A stretch of 64,000 nt of DNA from Clonostachys chloroleuca (taxonomy: Eukaryota; Ascomycota; Sordariomycetes; Hypocreales; Bionectriaceae): positions 3,224,001-3,288,000 of the forward strand of contig JBANAY010000003.1 of the NCBI GenBank assembly GCA_037952775.1, written 5' to 3'. The notes beneath the pieces were generated by a model. It was given only the letters and a program-made list of their open reading frames with translations, made no database searches and was not told the origin of the DNA. Made by a program: the position numbers and the translations under genes. Positions 34,961 through 43,565 of the stretch are shown here, one piece after another; position 1 is the stretch's first letter, and every line of letters begins with the position of its first letter.

Positions 34961-36331
34961 ATGCCTCGCCCAGCAAAAAGGAGACAGGCTGATGCTGGTC
35001 TCAGCCAGCCCATCACCCGGTTCACCCGTGTATCAAAGACAGCCATCCCCGAAGCCCCATTGAAGAAGGCTGCACTCTCTGCACCATCGAAGAAACGCAA
35101 GGCAGCACCTGCCGAGATTGATGAAACCCCAAGATTGACTCGACGCACCATCTCCTTCCCCCCCAGCAGCGATGAGGACGAAGTGATCGTATCAAAGCGG
35201 GCCTGCCGTCGCGAACAGCAACCGGAGCCTACCCCTGCAACCACTAGACGGAGACCAACATCTCGTCCCTCGAAGCCCGTGTCTACCCCCAAGAAGACCA
35301 AGCAAACGAAACTTGACAACCATGTCAAGCCTATTCCCAAGGCTGAGGATAAAAATATTTTCCCGCAACAGCTGGCCGAGCTCGTCGACCTGCACAAAGC
35401 ATTTATCAAGACATTCATGCTCCATGTTGCTCACAGCAGAAGCACCGCGCCTGTGGATGTGCGTGCGATTGCGCCAAGTATCTCGATGGCCTGGGGTAAA
35501 CGCCAAGTCACCGTCGAAGATATCCAGCGCTGCATCGCCATACAATCGTCTGCCAAGTATGGCTACACCTCACCATTCATAGTCTCTGACTACGGCCGGG
35601 GGAAGATCTGCGTGGAGATTGACTCGCAACAAAATGCAACCGGAATTAACGAAGATCGCTTGTGCAAACAGTTCGAGGAAAGTCTGCGTCATATCTGCAC
35701 TGAACGAACTGTGGACGAGATGACTGATGTTGACATCACCTTCGAAAACCTCTCCCTTGCTGATCTCCCCAAGGCCGCCATCAAGAACAAGGATCTCGGT
35801 CTCGATGCCAACCCTATGCTGGCCAAGGGTCAGCGCACTCTGTCGTCTTTGAAGAGCGACTTGGCAACCAGGGAGCAGGAGAAGCAGGCCAAGCAGGAGG
35901 CTTTCTCCAACAACTCCATGCTAAACCCGGACGGCTCGAAAATGAGCCTCCTAGACCGGATTCGTCTCAAGCAGCTTGTAAAGGCTAACGGGCCTGTGCC
36001 GCCTTCTGGCCCCGAGCTTCAACGACGGGCTGCCCTGAACCGTGTCATGGATGTGTCGGCGACTCTCTCCATGTTGAGTCTCTCCAACCCCGTCTCTTTG
36101 CCCAGACAAGCCTTCAGCATGGCTGCTGTGATGGATAGACTCAAGGACTCGCTACGGATGCCCATCTCGAAGGAGGAAGCAACCACCTGCATCCGTCTCC
36201 TCGCCACCGAAGTCGCTCCTGAATGGATCCGTATTGTGGCTCTCGGAGGACGAGAAAATGTTGTGCTGCAGCGCAACATGCAGCCTGTCGACCGAGTCCT
36301 GGATGAACGTGTGCAGAAGTTGCTTGGTTAA
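34961..36331 (+). CDS. cdt1: DNA replication licensing factor CDT1
   Basis: A single exon of 456 aa. Cdt1 loads the Mcm2-7 helicase at origins in G1. The first 130 residues are basic and disordered (KKRKAAPAEIDETPRLTRR, SKPVSTPKKTKQTK). A central winged-helix-like block runs from about 128 to 280 (FPQQLAELVDLHKAFIKTFM, KRQVTVEDIQRCIAIQ). The C-terminal Cdt1 winged helix, which contacts MCM, spans about 375-456 (AAVMDRLKDSLRMPISKEEA, CIRLLATEVAPEWIRIV). ATG 34961 is chosen because the frame upstream starts only at non-ATG codons and covers a CT-rich leader. Near the N-terminus, SQPITRFTRVSK resembles, but does not match, a PCNA-dependent degron. No intron is needed. Confidence 0.88.
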   Translation: MPRPAKRRQADAGLSQPITRFTRVSKTAIPEAPLKKAALSAPSKKRKAAPAEIDETPRLTRRTISFPPSSDEDEVIVSKRACRREQQPEPTPATTRRRPTSRPSKPVSTPKKTKQTKLDNHVKPIPKAEDKNIFPQQLAELVDLHKAFIKTFMLHVAHSRSTAPVDVRAIAPSISMAWGKRQVTVEDIQRCIAIQSSAKYGYTSPFIVSDYGRGKICVEIDSQQNATGINEDRLCKQFEESLRHICTERTVDEMTDVDITFENLSLADLPKAAIKNKDLGLDANPMLAKGQRTLSSLKSDLATREQEKQAKQEAFSNNSMLNPDGSKMSLLDRIRLKQLVKANGPVPPSGPELQRRAALNRVMDVSATLSMLSLSNPVSLPRQAFSMAAVMDRLKDSLRMPISKEEATTCIRLLATEVAPEWIRIVALGGRENVVLQRNMQPVDRVLDERVQKLLG

Positions 36332-37750
36332 GAGATTTGTTTCACTGGATTCTATACATTAATGTGTGCTTTGGTTGGCATTTCGGATACCCTCATAGGA
36401 TTGTTGATTTGAAAGGCGTTTGGACATCACCAGTGCATTGTTGTTTTACGCATGTTATCATCTGGATTATAAAGGGAAGCATTCATGTATTTGCATTATG
36501 AACTTAGCATGTTATACCTCACGGCATCGTTGACGGAGTCTCGAGGATTCAATGAAGAGTAATTACTCAAAAACCCAAGCCTTCACTAGCCTAATCAACT
36601 CGACTTAAACTACCCAACACTTGGGTAACAATGGTTATGTCCATCCTAGGCACTGCTGCACGTTGTGTCCCAGTGGTATACCTATACCACAAGGAAGAAT
36701 TGCTCTGTCACCACATGTATTTGCCTTACGGGAACATTTCAATAGCCAAGCCCCAGTGGCAGGCTGCTCCGATAGGTTCCTGTTGGTTACTTGCTTCTAC
36801 TGTAGTAGCCTTCAAGACATTGGATAGTCGTCGTTTCCGGGATGTGCTGTATACTCTTGAAGCTATAGAACCGAGAGTTCTCTCAAAAGTGAGATCGTAA
36901 GGAGTTGAGAATTTGTTCTAACGGCCGTAGGAATGAATATGTTAAGTGACCAAATATCCAGGCCGGCCTTCCTCATGATAGGGTAGGTACATGGATATGG
37001 AAGAAGCATTGGGTGATTTTCTTTACTAACCTGCCTCTTACCCTAGGGGGTTTCGGTGGTCATGAGATAGCAATCTATAAATTCACGCATCCATGCTTGA
37101 CATACTCACACGATTCCTATACACTACCTACGGCCCAAGGTCGCACTCGGAACCGACTTCTTGAGCATAGTTGACGGAATATTTAAGACTTGTTGCGATT
37201 TCCCGATTGATGATGATAACGAACTCAAGTCAACAGAAACAAACACCTAGTGCTATATTATGTCAAGTGACTAATCTGTCGTTCAAAGAACGATGCCCAC
37301 CGTTTTTCTACCTTGGTCTTGCTCAACTTGCCGGGCTGGGGGGATGAGAAGATGGAAAAGAATTAGCCAAGCAGCTGGCCAGGATCTGGGTACGTAGTCA
37401 TCTGTGTGGCCACTAATAAGAATGTAACAACTTGAATAAATGATATGGGGTAGTAGGATACATAGTGCCGAGCCCATTGACCCGTTCGAGGAATATAATA
37501 TTAGTTACACAATATGAGACAGAGAAGTGGGAAGATCTGATAGGTACTATCGGTCCTGTATTTAGTTAGGGCTTCTTTCCTTTCCTTTCCTTTTTTCTTT
37601 TTCCCCTTTACTTCTCTTTTTTTACTTCTCCCACAAACTAGATTATAGTCTCTAGGTTTCTCCTTCGTTGCGATGCGATTACCTTGCTGCTCTATCAAAT
37701 CGACTTCACGGCTTTTCTTGAGGTATTTGTTGTTCTTTTTTTCGCCATGA
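36332..37750. other. Intergenic, AT-rich
   Basis: About 1.4 kb. Holds the CDT1 3' region and then AT-rich DNA. A short ATG frame at 36631-36900 (89 codons) has no known motif and is not called. Confidence 0.5.
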
Positions 37751-37955
37751 ACAAGAGTATATCCCAAGATCAGGCAACGCTTGATGTAGTTTGGGACAAC
37801 AGTTTTAATCTCAAACACAATGAGCGGTCTATACCCAAACCTTCCACTCTAAATTTTTTTTTGGAAGGTTTGGGTATAGACCGCTAATTGTGTTGGAAAA
37901 AAACTGTTGTCCCAAACCACATCACGCGTTGCCTGATCTTGGGTATAATCTCTTG
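37751..37955. repeat. Long near-perfect inverted repeat (hairpin)
   Basis: Left arm 37751-37846 and right arm 37862-37955 are reverse complements over about 95 bp, separated by a 15-base T-rich loop. Fully matching blocks, seen by hand alignment, are 24 bases next to the loop (ending CCCAAACCTTCCA), 18 bases around GTTTGGGACAACAG, and 18 bases around CCAAGATCAGGCAACGC. A handful of substitutions and small indels separate them; the two variable spots are near 37812-37818 and at the outer ends. It could be a foldback/MITE-type element or template for a hairpin RNA. No clear target-site duplication is visible at its ends, and no coding frame explains it. Confidence 0.9.
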
Positions 37956-38126
37956 CTTGTTGTGCTTCGGACAAATATACTCCATGTATGATGTATGATT
38001 CATGTAAAAAGCAAGATATAACATTCTAGACGGTGTCAAACGGTATCGAATATTGGATATAGGGTACTCTCCTCCAAGGCTTCCCGACCCCTCGCCTAAC
38101 GACGGTTCGTACACTGCCCCGCGCTG

Positions 38127-38933
38127 TTACGCTCGGTTTCGTGAATGCGGTGTAATAGTACGCTTGCTGTCGCTATCCGGCGGAGCGCGGCGTAACGCAG
38201 CGAGTCGGCGGGTGGCTTCTGCATATTCCTTGCCTGCCGCCACGCCATGGAGCCGGGCGAACGAGGCTGAGTAGGGCGATATGAGACCTCGGTCGAGGAG
38301 TTTCAGCAACAGCCGTTCGCTCTGGAATTCCGAAATGAGGAAACCATTTATTGCCTGGGCCCCAACAACCCCAGCGTGAGAGGGGAAATTTTCATAATAC
38401 TTGCGAAAGAGGAAACACAAGATTTCTGTAACAAGACCGGAGATTATATAAACCGCTGGGGATGCTGAAACCTTGAAGGGAAAGACGTCTGGTACTTTGT
38501 AAAGGAGGAATATGACAAGAGCCTGTGTTATGAACCTACCGAAGTATTTCAGATATCTGTAGTTGATAGGAAACATCCCAAGTCGCAATAGAAAGCAGTC
38601 GAGAGACTCGGCCCAAGGCGCCGGTTGAAGACTGTGAGCTGGGTAGTGCTGCAGAAGGGAGATGGCGACGTCCTCTTTCCCATTCCGGATTGCAACATAC
38701 AATGGGAGATGACCATAAATAAGTCCCATCGCATTGGCTCCTTGGGCCAGACTTTGTTCCACGCCTGTCACGTCCCCAGAAAAGACGGCCTGCTCCAAGA
38801 GGGACTGTGCTTTGGGTTCATGTTGCTTCTGAGAGCTTCTCTTGCCAGTTGTCGCATTCGACGGTGATTTCGTGAGCACATTGAAAGAGGACATGGTGAC
38901 TGTAGCTGTGCACGCTTGTTGTTCCGTTGACAT
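38127..38933 (-). CDS. Ankyrin-like protein with two membrane segments
   Basis: A single-exon frame from ATG 38933 gives 268 aa. Residues about 42-95 read like two ankyrin-type repeats (AQSLLEQAVFSGDVTGVEQS, LAQGANAMGLIYGHLPLYVA, IRNGKEDVAISLL). Two hydrophobic segments follow, FITQALVIFLLYKVPDVF and AVYIISGLVTEILCFLF, then another ankyrin-like stretch (NGFLISEFQSERLLLKLLD). The tail is basic. The gene is divergent from the exonuclease-like gene at 39680. I do not know a characterised homologue. It may be a lineage-specific gene or a fragment of a larger ankyrin protein. The frame is intact and long enough to be coding, but no intron or homology confirms it. Confidence 0.5.
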   Translation of the reverse strand: MSTEQQACTATVTMSSFNVLTKSPSNATTGKRSSQKQHEPKAQSLLEQAVFSGDVTGVEQSLAQGANAMGLIYGHLPLYVAIRNGKEDVAISLLQHYPAHSLQPAPWAESLDCFLLRLGMFPINYRYLKYFGRFITQALVIFLLYKVPDVFPFKVSASPAVYIISGLVTEILCFLFRKYYENFPSHAGVVGAQAINGFLISEFQSERLLLKLLDRGLISPYSASFARLHGVAAGKEYAEATRRLAALRRAPPDSDSKRTITPHSRNRA

Positions 38934-39568
38934 ACGCTGATGCTTCCTTTCCAGCGCTGAGTCTGTTTTCTTGCTCCAGTGTCAGGAAACGATCGCAATT
39001 TTTTGTCCTTTACTACTTTATTAAACACTAGATGCGACATTCGACTCGGCCTTGGCTCACCCACTCTTCAACTAGGTTCGCGTCAATGGCTATCCATGTC
39101 CATGTAAGCAGGCTTGGCTCAGCCTCTATGCAATTGAGCTTTGACGCCGTGTAAGCCTCGCCATTGGCGGGCATAGTGCCTCGTGATAATTCCCAACAAT
39201 TTTACCACTGGACAAATACCTTTTTACAAGTCTGCGTCATTTGACTCTCTCGGCTTTTTTTTGAAAAATATGCCAACCGCTGGAGTATGGTAGCTATTAC
39301 CGCAGCTCTCAGCGTTGTCAATGCGCCTGGACGCCTCCGTCCTATGAGGCTATGCCGGAGACGGGATCTCCTCAGACGAGAAACAACTGTTTCATAGTTT
39401 ATACGCTTGTCTCACTTACCTGATTGGGAAAACAATGGCCATGTTTTAATGTAGTGTGTCAGTGGGAGATGCTGTCCTCGATTAGGTTCAATACTAGATG
39501 GGGCGCTTCATACATTTGTCCATTAAACCTAACTGGAAATCTTCCCACACTGAACCTGAGGACATACT
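38934..39568. other. Divergent intergenic region, ankyrin/exonuclease genes
   Basis: About 640 bp between the two divergent accessory genes, ending at the CRE site of the next gene. No further motif recognised. Confidence 0.5.
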
Positions 39569-39588
39569 TGACGTCATCACCTTATATA
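39569..39588 (+). promoter_or_regulatory. CRE palindrome plus TATA box
   Basis: TGACGTCA, the full 8-bp CRE bound by ATF/CREB bZIP factors, lies at 39569-39576. TATATA follows at 39583-39588. Both are about 100 bp upstream of the start codon at 39680. Confidence 0.6.
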
Positions 39589-39679
39589 GGGCACTGAGCT
39601 ACCCCTGCGGTTTTTGGCGGTAACACTGGGAAGACCCTCCTCAATTGCTCATGAAGCTTGGAAGAAGTGAATCCTTAGC

Positions 39680-40528
39680 ATGGGCGGCATGCTATCATTT
39701 CGAGGACAAAGCTTTGTCCCCTTGGTATTGCCACTCTTTCTCTCTTCCCATCTTCTCTCTTCTAGAATTTACCATTAACTCACTTCCATTATCTAGACCG
39801 GCAAGCTTGTTGCAGTTGATATCGATTCCCTTCAAGAGAATAAGAACAATGTCTACCAAGCCCATATTGGTATCTCTATTATTGATGCTCAATCTCTGCT
39901 TCATCCTAGCCCCGACAATCTTGCAGCAATCGAATCCCATCATCTTGTTGTTGGAAGTCCTAAATTCGAAAGAATAAAGGCTAACCGATTCCTATTTGGA
40001 AATTGGGAAAATGTACCTTGGGAGGATATTAAGCAACATATCAATAAAATACTTCAAGGCCCTGAAACGACTCTTGTATTCCATGAGGGAGGCCGAGAGA
40101 TCTCGGTACTCGAGAGACTCGACATTCAACTCAGCCCGTACAAAGTTATTGATACAACAACCCTGGTGCGGTCACCGGCACATCCACGTTACATATACTC
40201 GCTAGAGGCGCTACTGGGAGAATTCGAGATACCTTTCGCGAATCTCCATTCTGCTGGGAACGACGCACATTTCATCCTTAGGGCTCTACTGATGCTGGCT
40301 GTTAGATACGCTGAAGGCCAGCAAGAAGCTAATCTTCCAGACTGGGTACAGACGGCCCGAGAGATTTCCCAAGCCCCGAGGCCACTGACAAAGGCGGAGA
40401 AGGGGGAAACAACAGAAGCCAAACGCAAGCCTCGGAAAAAGAGGAACAAGGAAAAAAAGCGCGGAGGCGTCCCCGCTGCCGTCACCGAAGAGGCGAGAGG
40501 AGAAACCCCAGGTCCTAGCACACCATAG
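39680..40528 (+). CDS. Gfd2/YDR514C-like RNase H-fold (DEDDh exonuclease-like) protein
   Basis: Exons 39680-39724 and 39797-40528 give 258 aa. An in-frame TAG just before 39797 requires splicing; the 72-bp intron (GTATTG to ATCTAG, with CATTAAC branch-like site) joins MGGMLSFRGQSFVPL to TGKLVAVDID in phase 0. The domain runs to about residue 190 and ends with SLEALLGEFEIPFANLHSAG, then NDAHFILRALLMLAVRYAEG, the hallmark of the fungal Gfd2/YDR514C C-terminal domain. The DEDDh His and Asp (H166-x4-D171) are intact. Motif I is D23-x-D25 instead of the usual D-x-E, and motif II has E116 where Asp is expected. The tail is Lys/Arg-rich (KRKPRKKRNKEKKRGG), a likely nuclear signal. Nuclease activity is inferred, not certain. 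Confidence 0.72.
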
Positions 40529-42136
40529 TGTCCTTGAAGTTGGTTTTTCTGCAGTTGCAGTTGAAAGGGTATCTTCACGGGCTCAACGGCGCGGTTTATT
40601 GCAACGATCTCAGCTCGCTGGCGGATAGCACCTGGCGAGGAGGCCGAGCTACTGTCCTGCTCTATCATCTCCTTAAGTCCTCGGCCATGGAACACATCGT
40701 GAAATAGAAGCCATTTGAACAAAAGTATTGAAAAGTTTGCTGACAATTATTTCAAACTGAAACGCCTCAGATTGACCACCAGCCTTAAATGAGATTTCTG
40801 GGCCTCTGCTTTCCTAGACAGACGAGTGTCCTTTTGTGCGATATGCCTCCTTGGCCATATTATCTTCCGTTTAATCGACCCTAAAGCTTCGTGTGAAATA
40901 TTATTACTCTTGCCTTAGGTATTTGTACTTTAATAAGGCCTACAGTTAAGTAGTAGGTAACGACATGATGGAGCGCACTATTCCACCTACTTAGAACTAG
41001 GCCAGTATTTCGGACACCATTCTAATATCGAGGCATAATTCCCTTACCACAAGGAGAGCGTTCCCATCTAGCGTCAGATATCCGGCCACTTTATCTCCGT
41101 TGGCTTAACTCTAGATCACGCTCGTTCGAATGTGAATGAAATCGCTTCAGAGCTGGCCCATCTCCGTCCCGCGCTTCAAGAAGATATCCACCGTGTTTTC
41201 CATAGCCTGGTAGAAGATGCTGCCTGCCAGGCATCGGATCTTTGCAGGTGTCCCCTTCATTGGGAGCCTGTCTGAGAGAGTCAGGGGTATGAATGATCTG
41301 CTGTGATATTCCTTGGTGTACTTATTGCCTTCTTCATTTCCAGTGTTATTTTGACGATTTTGGGAGAGCACTGGGTAGTATAGACAGTCTACGGTAAAAA
41401 TGACATATTAAAATCGAAAGGATCGTACGAATAAAGCGCGGAGGAGATCATATCAATCACGTAATTCAGCCCAGAACGCAAGAAAGTTAATATACTTCTG
41501 ACAACTTACGATCTACGCCCAGGATGATGATTTGAGAAATAGCCGCCAATAAGAGCACCTTCTTCTCACGGCTAGGCTTTATGAGGATGCTCAAATATTT
41601 GTTTCGGAACAGACTCTCGTGTATTATTCAGAACTCCCCAAGATGGGAAGTGCTGACACAACACGAAAGTCCTTCCTGATTTTATTAGTGGTGTGAAGTT
41701 GAGACGTAGGGCGGAGCACCATTAACTGTGCCTCACGATGGGTTACATTGGACGTCGCATTCCGATCGCATCATCCTCAACCTGGTTCATCTTAATTAAT
41801 TTGATACAGCTAAATGGGCAGGATGCACATGTGAATGCTTGAATTCGGCTTCTGTTCTAATAATACAATCACATCTATTCCGGTTTCCCTACGATCAAGG
41901 GCGGAGACTTCATTAAGACAAACACAATTGCAACGTTAGCCCCTGATATCTCTACAAAAAGTCCTCCTACAGCTATGAACTACCAGGTTCAAGCGTAGGG
42001 GATATCCTAAACCTCTCCAGAAATAAACGATATACGCGCAAAAACGATTGCGCATTTGCTAAATGATGTACACCAAAAATAGCCGACACCCTCATTGCTC
42101 AACTCTTCGATTCGAGCCAACACTGCTTTGGACAAG
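40529..42136. other. Intergenic, AT-rich
   Basis: About 1.6 kb of AT-rich DNA. A minus frame at 41147-41371 has no known motif. No gene supported. Confidence 0.5.
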
Positions 42137-42144
42137 TATATATA
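42137..42144 (+). promoter_or_regulatory. TATA box of the lysine-rich repeat gene
   Basis: TATATATA at 42137-42144, about 200 bp upstream of the start codon. Between them is a pyrimidine-rich leader with T runs (42275-42335). Confidence 0.55.
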
Positions 42145-42344
42145 CCGTGGATTAGATATCTCCATCTAGATCTCTTTCCTTGGCAAGCAACACTTACTGC
42201 ACACAACATCATTACCACTTTCACAATCCGTCGATATTCTTTATAGAACTCTGAGCCACGCTCACCTATACCCCTTTTCTTTCTTCATTTTCTTTTTTTT
42301 CTTTTTTTTTTGTTCTTAGATTTTCCTTTTATTTCGAATTCATC

Positions 42345-43565
42345 ATGGTTTCGGCCGGACAACTCTGTTTCTCCGCTCTCCCACTTTTACTTGCCGCTTC
42401 CAGGACGGTTGTTGGTTCTGAGCTTTCCGACAATCTTGTGTCCCGATCTGAGCTTCACGCTCGGGACGACCAAGCCCTTCTCGATACCCGTGATGATGAG
42501 GCTGGTCTTGGGTTGCGCATGAACGATGAGGATGATTTGTTCCTCCAATTGCGTGAGCTAGAGACTCCCGATCTGCTCGAAACGCGGGCGTCGAAGGCAA
42601 AGGCCGCAGCAAAGAAACCCGCCGCCTCCTCGAAGAAGCCGGCAGCAGCAGCGAAGAAGGCCACCGGTGGAAAGAAGAGCGCTGCTAGCAAGCCTGCTGC
42701 GGGCAAGAAGTCACCTGCTGCAGGTAAGAAAACACCTGCTGCGGGTAAGAAGACACCTGCGTCCAGCAAGAAATCAGCTGCTGGCAAGAAGTCGCCTGCT
42801 TCCGGTAGTAAATCAGCCGCTGGCAAGAAGTCTACCGCTGGTGGCAAGAAGTCTACTGCTGCTGGCAAGAAGACTGGCACCAGTAAGAAGGCAACGTCTG
42901 CTAGTAAGAAGACTGGTGCCAGCAAGAAGACTGGTGCCAGCAAGAAAGCTACTGGAGGGAAGAAATCAACCACTGGTGGAAAGAAGACCGGCCTTGGTAA
43001 GAAGTTGACTGGTGCTGCCAAGAAGGCCACTGGTTCTCTCAAGAAGGCCGCTGGTGGAAAGAAGTCAACCGGAGCTAGCAAGAAGACCGGCACCAGCAAG
43101 AAGGCTACTGGCGGAAAGAAGTCTACTGCTGGTGGAAAGAAGACTGGCCTTGGTAAGAAATTAACTGGTGCAGCCAAGAAGGTTACCGGTTCTCTCAAAA
43201 AGGCCACTGGTGGAAAGAAGTCAACCGGTGCTGGCAAGAAGACTGGCACTAGCAAGAAGGCTACTGGCGGGAAGAAGTCGACCACTGGTGGAAAGAAGAC
43301 TGGCCTTGGTAAGAAGTTATCTGGTGCTGCCAAGAAGGCTACTAGCGCTGTCAAGAAGGCCACTGGTGGAAAGAAGCCAGCTGCTGGCGGGCACAAGTCA
43401 ACGGCTGCTGGTAAGAAGACTGGTACTAGCAAGAAGGCTACTGGCGGACAGAAATCAACTGCTGGTGGAAAGAAGACCGCTGCCAGTAAGCCTGCTGCTG
43501 GCAAGAAGCCAGCTGCTGCTGCTAAGAAGACTGGTACCAGCAAGAAGTCTGCTGGCAGAAAGTAA
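42345..43565 (+). CDS. Secreted-looking Lys/Ala/Gly-rich repeat protein with acidic pro-region
   Basis: A single exon of 406 aa in three parts. Residues 1-24 look like a signal peptide (hydrophobic core LCFSALPLLLAA). Residues about 25-81 are very acidic, with 17 Asp/Glu, and have Arg-ended segments (HAR-DD, DTR-DD, ETR-ASK) that could be processing sites. From residue 82 to the end there is no acidic residue, no Cys and no aromatic residue. Lysine makes up nearly a third of this part, as KK pairs spaced every 6-7 residues among Gly, Ala, Thr and Ser, like the tail of histone H1. Three 52-residue repeats lie at about 194-349. I know no characterised orthologue. DNA, RNA or polyanion binding outside the cell is inferred from charge. 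If the signal peptide is not used, it could be a nuclear H1-like protein. Confidence 0.8.
   Translation: MVSAGQLCFSALPLLLAASRTVVGSELSDNLVSRSELHARDDQALLDTRDDEAGLGLRMNDEDDLFLQLRELETPDLLETRASKAKAAAKKPAASSKKPAAAAKKATGGKKSAASKPAAGKKSPAAGKKTPAAGKKTPASSKKSAAGKKSPASGSKSAAGKKSTAGGKKSTAAGKKTGTSKKATSASKKTGASKKTGASKKATGGKKSTTGGKKTGLGKKLTGAAKKATGSLKKAAGGKKSTGASKKTGTSKKATGGKKSTAGGKKTGLGKKLTGAAKKVTGSLKKATGGKKSTGAGKKTGTSKKATGGKKSTTGGKKTGLGKKLSGAAKKATSAVKKATGGKKPAAGGHKSTAAGKKTGTSKKATGGQKSTAGGKKTAASKPAAGKKPAAAAKKTGTSKKSAGRK
42924..43391 (+). repeat. Three tandem 156-bp coding repeats
   Basis: Units start at 42924, 43080 and 43236, each exactly 156 bp (52 codons). Each encodes eight KK pairs in the spacing pattern 6-6-7-6-7-7-6-7, for example KKTGLGKKLTGAAKK. 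The units differ at a few residues (LTG/LSG, ATG/VTG, SLKK/AVKK), so they arose by in-frame duplication and then diverged. Confidence 0.9.

Noticed and set aside
36631..36900. 89-codon ATG frame downstream of CDT1
   Set aside because: No motif, no splice or promoter support; too short to trust alone.
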